Shown one piece after another: positions 8,341 to 16,991 of a stretch of 34,409 nucleotides of DNA. Source of the DNA: Rhodospirillales bacterium (GTDB lineage: Bacteria; Pseudomonadota; Alphaproteobacteria; BOG-932; Roseiterribacteraceae). How positions within the stretch are numbered: the stretch's first letter is position 1; each line of letters starts with the position of its first letter. A model generated the notes under the pieces. That model ran no database searches. It was not told the origin of the DNA and saw only the letters and a list, made by a program, of their open reading frames with translations. Location: positions 1 through 34,409 of the forward strand of contig JAQGIE010000269.1 of assembly GCA_028291365.1 (NCBI GenBank), read 5' to 3'. The position numbers and the translations under genes were made by a program.

Positions 8341-11300
8341 ATGCTCGAAGACAATTACGTCGCCCGCTTCCGCGCCAATCGGGCGCTGCTTGAAGAGGCC
8401 GGCATCGACACGCAGGAACACGACGCATGCGGCGTCGGTTTCATTGCGTCGCTCGACGGCAAGCCGCGTCGGGCGGTAGTGGAAATCGCGATCGAAGCGC
8501 TGGCGGCTTTGTGGCATCGCGGCGCGGTCGACGCCGACGGCAAGACCGGCGACGGCGCCGGCATTCATGTTCAGATCCCGCAGGATTTCTTTCGCGACTG
8601 GATCACCGCCACCGGACGCGACGTGCGCAACGGGCCGATCGCGGTCGGCCAGGTATTTCTGCCGCGCACCGATTACGACGCGCAGGAACGCGCGCGCTCG
8701 ATCGTCGAGACCGAGATCCTCGCGCACGGCCACTTCGTCTATGGCTGGCGCCAGGTGCCGATCGACACCGGGATCATCGGCGAAAAAGCCAATGCGACGC
8801 GGCCCGAGATCGAACAGATCATGTTCGCGCCGGCCGCCAGCGTCGCCGCTGACGAAGACGCGTTCGAACGCGACCTCTACGTCATCCGCCGCCGCATCGA
8901 GAATGCATGCCGCAAGGACGGCATCGCCGACTTCTATATCTGCACGCTGTCGTGCCGCTCGATCGTCTACAAAGGCATGTTTCTGGCGGCGCAGCTCACC
9001 GATTTTTATCCCGACCTCACCGATCCGCGCTTCGAATCCAATTTCGCCATCTATCACCAGCGCTATTCGACCAACACCTTCCCGACCTGGTCGCTGGCGC
9101 AGCCGTTTCGCATGCTTGCCCATAACGGCGAGATCAACACGCTGAAGGGCAACCGCAACTGGATGGCCGCACACGAGCCGCGCATGTATGCGGAGCAGTT
9201 CGGCGCGCACATGGAAGACCTCAAGCCGGTGATCCAGCCGGGCGGGTCGGATTCGGCGGCGCTCGACAACGTGTTCGAGATCCTCGCGCGCGCCGGGCGC
9301 AACGCGCCGATGGTCAAGACGATGCTGGTGCCCGAAGCGGCCTACGCCAACCCGTCAGTGCCGACGTCGCATCGCGATCTCTACAGCTACGCCAATTCGG
9401 TGATGGAGCCGTGGGATGGTCCCGCCGCACTTGCGATGTATGACGGCCGCTGGGTCGTCGGCGGCATGGATCGCAACGGGCTGCGCCCGATGCGCTACAC
9501 GATCACCGGCGACGGCTTGATCGTGCTCGGCTCAGAAACCGGCATGGTCAAGATCGACGAAGCGACCCTGGTCGAAAAAGGCCGCGTCGGGCCGGGCCAG
9601 ATGATCGCGCTCGATCTTGCCCACGGAAAACTTTATCGCGACCGCGAGATCAAAGACCTGCTCGCTTCGTCCAAGCCGTACGGTTCGTGGATCCAGAACA
9701 TCACGCGGCTCGACGAGCTGGTGAAGAAGGCCGCGTTGACGCAGCCGAGCGAACTCAACCGCGAGCAGTTGCGCCGGCGCCAGATCGCATTCGGCGTCAC
9801 CGTCGAAGAACTCGAAACCATCCTGCATCCCATGGTCGACGAGGCGAAGGAGCCGGTCGGCTCGATGGGCGACGACACGCCGCTCGCGGTGCTGTCCGAC
9901 ACGTATCGCGGCCTGCACCATTATTTCCGACAGAATTTCAGCCAGGTCACCAACCCGCCGATCGACAGTCTGCGCGAGCGGCGCGTGATGACCTTGCGTA
10001 CGCGGCTGGGCAATCTGGGCAATATTCTCGACGAGGATGACAGCCAGACACGGCTGCTGCAGCTCGACAGTCCGGTGCTGACCAGCGCCGAGTTCCGCGC
10101 CTTGCGCGACTATATGGGCGCGACCGCGGCCGAGGTCGACACGACCTTCGACGCGCAGGCGGGCGAACACGCGCTGCGTGACGCACTGAAACGCCTGCGC
10201 CAGGATTGCGAAGACGCGGTGCGCGGCGGCGCCACGCATCTGATCCTCACCGACGAGCATCTCTCGGCCACGCGCGCGCCGATCCCGGCGATCCTCGCGA
10301 CCGCTGCCGCGCATACGCACCTGATCCGCCAGAGCCTGCGCACCTTCACCTCGCTCAATGTGCGTTCGGGCGAGTGCATGGACGTGCATCATTTCGCGGT
10401 GCTGATCGGCGTCGGCGCCACCACCGTGAACGCCTATCTGGCGCAGGAGGCGATCGCCGACCGGCATCGCCGCGGCCTGTTCGGCGATCTTCCGCTCGAA
10501 ACCTGCACCTCGCGTTTCAAGAAGGCGATCGACGAGGGGCTGCTCAAAGTCATGTCCAAGATGGGCATTGCGGTGATCAGTTCGTATCGCGGCGGCTGCA
10601 ATTTCGAAGCGATCGGCCTGTCACGCTCGCTGGTCGCCGAGTATCTCCCCAACTGCGTCAGCCGCATCTCGGGCATCGGCCTTACCGGCATCCAGCGCCG
10701 CGTTCTGGCGCAGCATGAGCGCGCCTTCGACCAGACCGTCGCGTCGCTGCCGATCGGCGGCTTTTACAAATACCGCAAGGGCGGCGAGCGGCATGCCTGG
10801 GAAGCCGGGCTGATCCACACGCTGCAGCATGCGGTGGCAACCGACAGCTATTCGACCTTCAAGAAATACAGCGAAGCGACGCGCAGCCGCGCTGCCATCG
10901 CGATCCGCGACCTGATCGATTTCCGTCCGCCCGTCAAAGGCGTGCCGCTGGAAGAAGTCGAGTCGATTACGGCGCTGCGCAAGCGCTTCATCACGCCGGG
11001 CATGTCGCTGGGCGCGTTGGGACCCGAGGCGCATGGCACGCTGAACGTCGCGATGAACCGCATCGGCGCCAAGAGCGACAGCGGCGAAGGCGGCGAAGAT
11101 CCGGCGCGCTTCAAGCCCGACCGCAACGGCGACAACTGGAACAGCGCGATCAAGCAGATCGCGTCGGGACGGTTTGGCGTCACGGCGGAATATCTGAACC
11201 AGTGCCGCGAAATCGAAATCAAGGTCGCGCAGGGCGCCAAGCCCGGCGAAGGCGGCCAGCTGCCTTGCTTCAAAGTGACCGAGATGATCGCGCTGCTGCG

Positions 11301-12870
11301 GCACGCCACGCCGGGCGTGATGCTGATCAGCCCGCCGCCGCATCACGACATCTATTCGATCGAAGATCTGGCGCAGCTCATCTATGACCTGAAGCAGATC
11401 AATCCCGACGCGCGCGTCTGCGTGAAGCTGGTGTCGCGCTCGGGCATCGGCACGATCGCGGCGGGCGTCGCCAAGGCCGGCGCCGACGTCATTCTGGTGT
11501 CGGGCCATGTCGGCGGCACCGGCGCAAGCCCGCAGACCTCGATCAAATATGCCGGCGTGCCGTGGGAGATGGGCCTGTCCGAGGTCCACCAGATCCTCAC
11601 GCTGAACCGACTGCGCCATCGCGTGCGGCTGCGTACCGACGGCGGCATCAAGACCGGCCGCGACGTGGTGATCGCAGCGATGCTGGGCGCGGAAGAGTTC
11701 GGCGTTGGCACCGCGGCCTTGGTCGCGATGGGCTGCATCATGGTGCGCCAGTGCCATTCCAACACCTGCCCGGTCGGGGTCTGCACCCAGGATGAGGCAC
11801 TGCGCGAGCGGTTCACCGGCACGCCCGAGAAAGTCGTCAACCTCTTCAGCTTCATCGCCGAAGAGACGCGCGAGATCCTGGCGTCGCTGGGCGCGCGCTC
11901 GCTCAATGACGTAATCGGTCGTGCCGACCTGCTGCGCCAGGTCAACCGCGGCGCCAGCGATCTCGACGATCTGGATTTGAATCCGCTGCTGGTGCGGGCC
12001 GATCCAGGCGGGCATGCGATGTACTGCACGATCGAAGGGCGCAATCCGGTGCCCGACACGCTCGACGCGCAGATCATTGCGGATTCGGGACCGCTCTTCT
12101 CGCACGGCGAAAAGATGCAGCTCGCCTACAACAGCCGCAATACCTACCGCGCCATCGGCACGCGCATGTCGTCGATGATCGTGCGCAAGTTCGGCATGAC
12201 GGGCCTCGCCGACGGCCACGTCACGGTGCGGCTGCGCGGCACCGCGGGCCAGTCGCTCGGCGCCTTCGCGGTGCAGGGGCTGAAGCTCGAAGTGTTCGGC
12301 GATGCCAACGATTATGTCGGCAAGGGCCTGTCGGGCGGCACCATCGTGGTGCGGCCGATGACGGCATCACCGCTCGTGTCGAACCAGAACACGATCATCG
12401 GCAACACCGTGATGTACGGCGCGACGGCTGGGAAACTCTTTGCCGCGGGCCAGGCGGGCGAGCGTTTCTGCGTGCGCAATTCGGGCGCCATCGCCGTGGT
12501 CGAAGGCTGCGGCTCGAATGGCTGCGAATATATGACCGGCGGCACCGCGGTGATCCTGGGATCGACCGGCGACAATTTCGCGGCCGGCATGACCGGCGGC
12601 ATGGCCTTCGTGCTCGACGAGAGCGGCGACTTTCCGATCCGCGTCAACGAGGAGTCGGTGATCTACCAGCGCATCGAAGTGCCGTACTGGGAGGATCTGC
12701 TGCGCGGCTTGATCGAAGACCACGTGGCGCAGACCCAGTCGCGTTTCGGCGAGCGCGTGCTGTACGACTGGGCGGTGATGCGCGGGAAGTTCTGGCAGAT
12801 CGTGCCGAAAGAAATCATCAGCCGGCTCAACGTGCCGGTGCGGCTCGAAGCAGCCCTGTCGGCTGAATAG
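8341..12870 (+). CDS. gltB: Glutamate synthase large subunit GltB
   Basis: The alpha subunit of GOGAT hydrolyses glutamine and transfers the ammonia to 2-oxoglutarate. The 1,509-residue product is full length. A 29-residue propeptide precedes C30 in HDAC30GVGF, the N-terminal nucleophile of the class II glutaminase domain (about 30-430). A central domain follows, then the FMN-binding synthase barrel (about 820-1200). The 3Fe-4S ligands are C1138, C1143 and C1148 in QCHSNTCPVGVC. The C-terminal GXGXG beta-helix runs from about 1260 to 1450. The start has only a weak AGGGAC upstream. The 139-bp gap after the GxxExxY gene contains a CACAGAG palindrome that could affect its promoter. Confidence 0.98.
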   Translation: MLEDNYVARFRANRALLEEAGIDTQEHDACGVGFIASLDGKPRRAVVEIAIEALAALWHRGAVDADGKTGDGAGIHVQIPQDFFRDWITATGRDVRNGPIAVGQVFLPRTDYDAQERARSIVETEILAHGHFVYGWRQVPIDTGIIGEKANATRPEIEQIMFAPAASVAADEDAFERDLYVIRRRIENACRKDGIADFYICTLSCRSIVYKGMFLAAQLTDFYPDLTDPRFESNFAIYHQRYSTNTFPTWSLAQPFRMLAHNGEINTLKGNRNWMAAHEPRMYAEQFGAHMEDLKPVIQPGGSDSAALDNVFEILARAGRNAPMVKTMLVPEAAYANPSVPTSHRDLYSYANSVMEPWDGPAALAMYDGRWVVGGMDRNGLRPMRYTITGDGLIVLGSETGMVKIDEATLVEKGRVGPGQMIALDLAHGKLYRDREIKDLLASSKPYGSWIQNITRLDELVKKAALTQPSELNREQLRRRQIAFGVTVEELETILHPMVDEAKEPVGSMGDDTPLAVLSDTYRGLHHYFRQNFSQVTNPPIDSLRERRVMTLRTRLGNLGNILDEDDSQTRLLQLDSPVLTSAEFRALRDYMGATAAEVDTTFDAQAGEHALRDALKRLRQDCEDAVRGGATHLILTDEHLSATRAPIPAILATAAAHTHLIRQSLRTFTSLNVRSGECMDVHHFAVLIGVGATTVNAYLAQEAIADRHRRGLFGDLPLETCTSRFKKAIDEGLLKVMSKMGIAVISSYRGGCNFEAIGLSRSLVAEYLPNCVSRISGIGLTGIQRRVLAQHERAFDQTVASLPIGGFYKYRKGGERHAWEAGLIHTLQHAVATDSYSTFKKYSEATRSRAAIAIRDLIDFRPPVKGVPLEEVESITALRKRFITPGMSLGALGPEAHGTLNVAMNRIGAKSDSGEGGEDPARFKPDRNGDNWNSAIKQIASGRFGVTAEYLNQCREIEIKVAQGAKPGEGGQLPCFKVTEMIALLRHATPGVMLISPPPHHDIYSIEDLAQLIYDLKQINPDARVCVKLVSRSGIGTIAAGVAKAGADVILVSGHVGGTGASPQTSIKYAGVPWEMGLSEVHQILTLNRLRHRVRLRTDGGIKTGRDVVIAAMLGAEEFGVGTAALVAMGCIMVRQCHSNTCPVGVCTQDEALRERFTGTPEKVVNLFSFIAEETREILASLGARSLNDVIGRADLLRQVNRGASDLDDLDLNPLLVRADPGGHAMYCTIEGRNPVPDTLDAQIIADSGPLFSHGEKMQLAYNSRNTYRAIGTRMSSMIVRKFGMTGLADGHVTVRLRGTAGQSLGAFAVQGLKLEVFGDANDYVGKGLSGGTIVVRPMTASPLVSNQNTIIGNTVMYGATAGKLFAAGQAGERFCVRNSGAIAVVEGCGSNGCEYMTGGTAVILGSTGDNFAAGMTGGMAFVLDESGDFPIRVNEESVIYQRIEVPYWEDLLRGLIEDHVAQTQSRFGERVLYDWAVMRGKFWQIVPKEIISRLNVPVRLEAALSAE

Positions 12871-12895
12871 CTCTCGGCCGAATAAAAGCGAACGC

Positions 12896-12920
12896 GCCCC
12901 CATTCGCGCGGGATGGGGGC
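12896..12920 (+). terminator. Terminator candidate after gltB
   Basis: GCCCCCAT at 12896-12903 pairs perfectly with ATGGGGGC at 12913-12920 around a 9-nt loop, 25 bp past the gltB stop. A pyrimidine-rich stretch (CATTCTGCTTCT) follows. It may also serve the convergent DUF892 gene. Confidence 0.6.
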
Positions 12921-12945
12921 CCGCTCATTCTGCTTCTGCGCCCGG

Positions 12946-13647
12946 CTATTCGGCCGCGCGCCTGGTCTTTGTCGCGCTGCGTTTGGCGCCTTGCTTGGAC
13001 TGCCGGCCGGCCGAACGGCTGCCGCGGCCGGACGAGGCGCCGCCCCGACGGTCACCACGACCGCGTGAACCCTCGTCCCCGGACTGCTCGCCCTGCACTT
13101 CGAGCCCCTCTTCCTCCTCTTCTTCCTCCTCTTCCTCTTCCTCCTCTTCGCCTTCCTCATAGGAGAGGGCGGCCGGGTTGACTTCGTTCTCGGCGAGTTC
13201 GGTCAGGCGCTGGTCGAACGCGCGCTCTTCTTCCAGCGTTTCGTGCAGCAATTCCCCGGCGTGCTCTTCGCCCAACGCCTTGGCATAGGCGGCGAGCGTG
13301 CCGTACGCGGCGATCTCGTAATGCTCGGCTTTCTGCTGCGCGGCGATGATCGCGGCGTCGAGCAGTTCGGGCTCGAGACCTTGGTCGTACAACTCCTTCA
13401 TCTCCTCGGTCAGGCCCTGCATCGCGTGGCAGGTCTTGGCGCGCGGCGCGGTATCGAGTTCTTCGAACACCTGTTCAAGCCGTTCGATCTGGCCCTGGCT
13501 TTCTTCCATATGTTCTTCAAAAGCCGCGTGCAGACCCTCATGCTGGATTTTCTTCAGCGTTCGCGCCATGGCTTTGACGCCGAGCTTCTCGGCCGAATAG
13601 GCGTTGCGCAGTTCTTCGATCAACAGATCCCGCATCTCTTTGGCCAT
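12946..13647 (-). CDS. DUF892/YciF-type ferritin-like protein with poly-Glu and basic tail
   Basis: Residues 1 to about 160 are a DUF892 (YciE/YciF-like) four-helix domain. Carboxylates and histidines typical of the di-iron ferritin-like fold are visible (EELRNAYSAE, EEHMEESQGQIERLEQVF, AEHYEIAAYGTL, LHETLEEE). Such proteins are linked to stress and stationary phase, but the reaction is uncertain. The protein then continues for about 70 residues: YEEG, 14 consecutive Glu (13108-13149), GLEVQGEQ and an Arg/Gly/Ser/Lys-rich end (RGRGDRRGG, GRQSKQGAKRSATKTRR). An acidic block followed by a basic, DNA-binding-like tail is unusual for the family. AGGAG precedes the ATG. It diverges from fzlA. Confidence 0.9.
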   Translation of the reverse strand: MAKEMRDLLIEELRNAYSAEKLGVKAMARTLKKIQHEGLHAAFEEHMEESQGQIERLEQVFEELDTAPRAKTCHAMQGLTEEMKELYDQGLEPELLDAAIIAAQQKAEHYEIAAYGTLAAYAKALGEEHAGELLHETLEEERAFDQRLTELAENEVNPAALSYEEGEEEEEEEEEEEEEEGLEVQGEQSGDEGSRGRGDRRGGASSGRGSRSAGRQSKQGAKRSATKTRRAAE

Positions 13648-13768
13648 AGATGCATCTCCTACGTTTGGGGCGGAATGTCAGATTTGTGCGGGGGGCGTCC
13701 GCGTGCGTTGAACGAGCGCGCCCGGCAGCGGTTCCGATCGGCGCCGAATCGGATAAAGTCGCGCGCGC

Positions 13769-14440
13769 GTGTCGCGGCTTCTCTTCCATCTCTGGCTCTC
13801 ACCCTTCTCGCGCAAGGTGCGCGTCCTGCTGGCCGAGAAGGGGCTGCCATTCGAGCTCAAGGTCGAAAAGACCTGGGAGCGGAGAACCGAATTTCTGGCG
13901 ATGAATCCGGCCGGCGACGTGCCGGTGCTGATCGAGCCGGACGGCACCACGCTGACCGACAGCCAGGTCATCGCCGAATGGATCGACGAGACTCAGGGGC
14001 AACCGTCATTGATCGGCCCCGATCCGCTGCAGCGCGCTGAAACCCGGCGCCTGGTGCAGTGGTTCGACGGCAAGTTCAACCAGGAAGTGACCGACAATCT
14101 GGTCGGGGAGCGCGTGATGAAGCGCTTCCTCAAGCTGGGCGAGCCGCACGCGCCGGCGATCCGCGCCGGCCTCGCCAACATTCACTACCATCTCGACTAT
14201 ATCGGATGGCTTGCGGAACGCCGGACCTGGCTTGCCGGCGATGATTTCTCGCTCGCCGACATCGCAGCGGCGTCGCACCTGTCGTGCGTCGACTATATCG
14301 GCGACGTGCCGTGGGAGCAGCACGACGCGGCCAAGGACTGGTACGCGCGCGTCAAATCACGGCCGAGCTTCCGCCCCATCCTGGCCGATCACATTCCAGG
14401 CCTGTCGCCACCGGGTCACTACGCCGATCTCGATTTCTGA
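13769..14440 (+). CDS. fzlA: GST-fold protein FzlA, FtsZ-binding
   Basis: A 223-residue glutathione S-transferase-fold protein. Residues 1-80 form the thioredoxin-like part (LSPFSRKVRVLLAEKGLPFEL, NPAGDVPVL, TDSQVIAEWIDE). The helical part carries ANIHYHLDYIGWLAERRTWLAGD, FSLADIAAASHLSCVDYIGDVPW, SRPSFRPILADHIPG and the C-terminal YADLDF. This combination, especially the HLDYIGWLAERR segment and the DF end, matches FzlA, which binds FtsZ filaments in alphaproteobacteria and supports constriction; catalytic GST activity is not expected. The start is the GTG at 13769, with only a modest purine stretch (GGATAAAG) about 10 nt upstream. Confidence 0.85.
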   Translation: MSRLLFHLWLSPFSRKVRVLLAEKGLPFELKVEKTWERRTEFLAMNPAGDVPVLIEPDGTTLTDSQVIAEWIDETQGQPSLIGPDPLQRAETRRLVQWFDGKFNQEVTDNLVGERVMKRFLKLGEPHAPAIRAGLANIHYHLDYIGWLAERRTWLAGDDFSLADIAAASHLSCVDYIGDVPWEQHDAAKDWYARVKSRPSFRPILADHIPGLSPPGHYADLDF

Positions 14441-14456
14441 GTCGGCCAAAGCTGGT

Positions 14457-14474
14457 CCGATCCAATTGGATCGG
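14457..14474. terminator. Perfect palindrome after fzlA
   Basis: CCGATCCAATTGGATCGG is an 18-bp perfect palindrome, giving a 7-bp stem and AATT loop, 16 bp after the fzlA stop. No T-run follows, so it may be a weak terminator or part of the adjoining repeat. Confidence 0.45.
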
Positions 14475-14500
14475 GGGCAGGCTTTCGCGGGAAAACGCGC
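14475..14500 (+). repeat. REP-like repeat, half copy (copy 1)
   Basis: This 26-bp stretch matches 31113-31138 at all but two positions; the shared core is TTCGCGGGAA.ACGCGC. Only the right half of the hairpin seen at 31085-31139 is present here. A third, more diverged relative lies at 27450-27498. Confidence 0.65.
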
Positions 14501-14504
14501 TCGT

Positions 14505-14803
14505 AGGGTGTTGAAAATCCTGTCGCAGCCGCGCCGGCTCGGCGTTCGTAAGATTTCACCACAGAGGACTCAGAGATACGCAGAGAACACAGAGGCACCC
14601 GTCCCTGTGGCGCGATGCGCATCGTCCTCGATTGATTTCCTGGACGCGCGCTTTGCGCGTCGATCAAAACCGAGCCTGGTCGGAATGATCGGTCGTCTCA
14701 GTCCCTCTGTGTTCTCCCCGTTCTCTGCGTTCTCTGTGATAAAGGGCTTCGATCTCTGTTGAAGAAAATCCCCGCAGAGCGGTGCTGCATTTTTCAACAG
14801 CCT
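14505..14803. mobile_element. MITE-like element with TGTTGAAAA inverted ends
   Basis: AGGGTGTTGAAAA at 14505-14517 and the complement of AGGCTGTTGAAAA at 14791-14803 are inverted ends differing at one of 13 positions. The TGTTGAAAA-type end is common on insertion sequences. The about 300-bp interior has no credible gene and instead holds the long CACAGAG inverted repeat. I cannot define a target-site duplication. Together with 14457-14500 it fills the 460-bp gene-free stretch between fzlA and the SIMPL-like gene. Confidence 0.55.
14555..14744. repeat. CACAGAG inverted repeat, long copy
   Basis: The left arm (14555-14597) starts TTCACCACAGAGGACTCAGAG and contains CGCAGAGAACACAGAGG. The right arm (14701-14744) is its imperfect complement (CCTCTGTGTTCTC...TTCTCTGCGTTCTCTGTG). 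The roughly 100 bp between them has a hairpin (GACGCGC...GCGCGTC at about 14643-14661) but no GxxExxY gene. Confidence 0.75.
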
Positions 14804-14900
14804 GCTAGTCGCTCCGAGGCGACAAACCGTCGGCCCGGCGTCAAATTCTCGCCACGCGCTCCGACCAGCCTCAGGCGTCTCTGAAAAAAGGATCCGCCCC

Positions 14901-15623
14901 ATGAAACGCGCCCTCGCCGCCTTTGTCGGTTTCGCCTTTTTCGGTTTCTGGGGCCTCTGCCTGTTCGCGGCGCCTGCCATGGCGCAGCAATTCGCGCCCA
15001 ATCCGATCCAGGATCAGGTCGTGTTGAATCTCGCGGTCGAGGATTGGGTGCCGACGCAGACCGCGCGTGTCGTGCTGAATGCCGACGCGGCGATCCAGGG
15101 CGCCGACGCGGGCAAAACGCGCGACGAGTTGCTGGCAGCGGCCAAGAAAACCGCGCCCGGCGACTGGCGCATCGTGCGCTTCGATCGATCGACCGATCCG
15201 GCCGGCCTGGAACGCTGGAGCGCGTCGCTCGAAACGCGCCTCGCTGAAAGCGCGCTGGGCGGGCTGGCCGATCGCGCCAAGCAGAGTTCGCGGCCGGGCC
15301 TGCAGATCTCCGTGGCGCAGATCGATTTCACGCCGACGCTCGCTGAATCCGAAGCGGCGCGCGCCAAGCTGCGCGAAGCTTTGTACAAGCGCGCATCCGA
15401 AGAGTTGCAGCGGCTGAACGCGGTCGCGAATGATCGCAAATTCCGCCTGGCGCGGATCGATTTCGGCACCGTGCAGATGCAGCCGCATCCGATGCAGGCC
15501 CGCAACATGGCGGCTGCCGCGCCGGGCGCGGATTTCAAAGCGGCCGGCGGCGAGATGGAACTGTCGCAGAAGGCGACGATGCACGCGAACGTCACGTTCT
15601 CGGCCAACGCGCCGAAGGACTAG
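14901..15623 (+). CDS. Periplasmic protein, SIMPL/DUF541-like (tentative)
   Basis: A 240-residue exported protein with a long signal peptide (MKRALAAFVGF... to AMAQ, residues 1-29). The mature part alternates short strands with an Ala-rich helix (SEAARAKLREALYKRASEELQRLN, about 150-175), like the SIMPL (DUF541) fold in which a helix of Ala/Glu repeats packs on a sheet. The match is by pattern and not by a diagnostic motif, so I hold it loosely. AAGGAT lies about 8 nt before the ATG. It follows the repeat-filled gap and converges with the DUF805 gene across a pair of small hairpins. The function is unknown. Confidence 0.75.
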   Translation: MKRALAAFVGFAFFGFWGLCLFAAPAMAQQFAPNPIQDQVVLNLAVEDWVPTQTARVVLNADAAIQGADAGKTRDELLAAAKKTAPGDWRIVRFDRSTDPAGLERWSASLETRLAESALGGLADRAKQSSRPGLQISVAQIDFTPTLAESEAARAKLREALYKRASEELQRLNAVANDRKFRLARIDFGTVQMQPHPMQARNMAAAAPGADFKAAGGEMELSQKATMHANVTFSANAPKD

Positions 15624-15651
15624 ATCAGGCGCGCAGCGCCATCTGAAAATC

Positions 15652-15696
15652 GGGAGGCGTTTCGCGCCTAAAGGGGAGGCGCTGACGCGCCTAAAG
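15652..15696. repeat. Tandem repeat of two small hairpins between convergent genes
   Basis: Two adjacent units (15652-15673 and 15674-15696) share GGGAGGCG...CGCGCCTAAAG. Each folds as AGGCG pairing with CGCCT. The DUF805 stop codon (15668-15670) lies in the first unit and its last residues are encoded by the array. They may act as a bidirectional terminator. Confidence 0.6.
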
Positions 15697-16147
15697 GGTC
15701 AGGGCCGTACTGGTTCGGGCCCGTCACGCCTTTGCGGATGCCGAGCGCGACGATCAGATAGATCAAGAGCACAAGCGACGCGAGCGTGGCCGCAAACATG
15801 ACGCTGACATAGAGCGACGGCGGCTGCATGCCGCTTTCCTGCGCCAGCTTGACCGGTGCCGCCGCGAACGTGGCAACCAGCATCAGCGCCAGCAGCGCGC
15901 ATTCGAGATACACGAAGCTGCGTCCCGACTTGCCGCGATCGTGGAAGCGCTTCACGCCGACGGCGAAGGCCGGCCACAAGATGGCGACCTGCCAGACCAT
16001 GATGATCGTGCCTTCCGTGCCGGCAAAGGCATCGGCGAAATAGGCGACGATCAGCAGCACGAGCGACAGAAAGACGAAACGCACCCAATAGTCGCTGCGC
16101 GACGCGCGACCCTGGAACGAGAACCACAGCTTCGGCAGGTTCTGCAT
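15668..16147 (-). CDS. DUF805 inner-membrane protein
   Basis: A 159-residue membrane protein of the DUF805 (YhaH-like) family. The cytoplasmic start FSFQGRASRSDYWVRF is the family hallmark. Four hydrophobic segments follow (about 24-42, 48-63, 80-97 and 113-136), and RFHDRGKSG is conserved after the second. The end NQYGPDPLG is also typical. No biochemical role is established for the family. It begins 7 bp after the DedA stop on the same strand and is almost certainly co-transcribed with it. Confidence 0.92.
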   Translation of the reverse strand: MQNLPKLWFSFQGRASRSDYWVRFVFLSLVLLIVAYFADAFAGTEGTIIMVWQVAILWPAFAVGVKRFHDRGKSGRSFVYLECALLALMLVATFAAAPVKLAQESGMQPPSLYVSVMFAATLASLVLLIYLIVALGIRKGVTGPNQYGPDPLGASAPPL

Positions 16148-16154
16148 CGGATCT

Positions 16155-16850
16155 TTACCGAGTGCCGCTGGCGCGCTTCTTTTCGCGATAGGCTTCGAGT
16201 TCGGCGATGGTCGCCGCTGCGGCGACCGCGGGGTCGATCTTCTCGCGTCCGTTGCGACGCCGCAGATAGAAGAAACAAGCGGCCGCAGCGATCGCGAGTA
16301 CGCCGACCAGAATGATCTTGGCCAACGGCTTGTCAGATTTACGCGAGATCTCCAGAACCCACATCGTCACCGCCGCAGGCGCGAGCATGACCGGCACCCA
16401 CACGATCGCCGACAGCACGTTGGCGGCCTGGAAGGCGCGATGCGGCATGTGCAGCATGCCGGCCGTCAGCGGCACGATCGCACGCAGTGGGCCGAGAAAG
16501 CGGCAGAGCGCGATCGATAACGTCCCGTGCTTGATGAAGAACAGCTCGCCTTTGGCAAGCAGATGCGGGCGGTTTCGGAACGGCCACATCTGCGACAGGC
16601 GATCGCCCAGCGTGCGCCCCATCCAGTAGGACACCGCGTCGCCGGCAGCGGCGCCGATGATCGAACACAGCACGATGGGCCAGAAATCGAGCGTCCCCTG
16701 TTGGATGAGGCCGCCGACCGCAAAGAGGAGCGCCGTCGTGGGAAAGAACAGGCCGACGAAGGCCAAGCTCTCGCCAAAGGCGAGGAGGCCCATGATCGGA
16801 CCGGCCCACATGGCGTGGTCGCGGATGAACTCGTGAAGGGAATGCAGCAT
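16155..16850 (-). CDS. DedA-family membrane protein
   Basis: A 231-residue member of the DedA/SNARE-associated family of inner-membrane proteins, several of which flip undecaprenyl phosphate or phospholipids. Key positions are present: E27 in FGESLAFVGLFFP, D71 in GAAAGDAVSYWMGR, and the re-entrant segment CRFLGPLRAIVPLTAGML with R117 and R123. The C-terminal extension after the last helix is rich in Arg, Lys and Glu. The start ATG has little Shine-Dalgarno signal. It diverges from the phosphatase gene across 141 bp. With uppP in the window, a lipid-carrier role is possible but unproven. Confidence 0.92.
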   Translation of the reverse strand: MLHSLHEFIRDHAMWAGPIMGLLAFGESLAFVGLFFPTTALLFAVGGLIQQGTLDFWPIVLCSIIGAAAGDAVSYWMGRTLGDRLSQMWPFRNRPHLLAKGELFFIKHGTLSIALCRFLGPLRAIVPLTAGMLHMPHRAFQAANVLSAIVWVPVMLAPAAVTMWVLEISRKSDKPLAKIILVGVLAIAAAACFFYLRRRNGREKIDPAVAAAATIAELEAYREKKRASGTR

Positions 16851-16991
16851 GGGTATCTAGTGGTGACAGTAACCGGCCCAGAGAAGCGGGATAAGAAAAA
16901 TGCGAGGTAAATATATGGCGGCATCTCGCCGCTCGACGGCGCGCTCCGATCGGCCTACTTGGCCCGACCTTCTCTTCACGGTTGTTTTAGT

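Noticed and set aside
10621-12219. 532-codon open frame on the - strand
   Set aside because: It is antisense to the synthase domain of gltB and has no recognisable domain.
13108-13149. TTC/CTC tract as a simple-sequence or CRISPR-like repeat
   Set aside because: It is an in-frame run of 14 Glu codons of mixed type inside the DUF892 gene; there are no spacers, and the frame continues cleanly on both sides.
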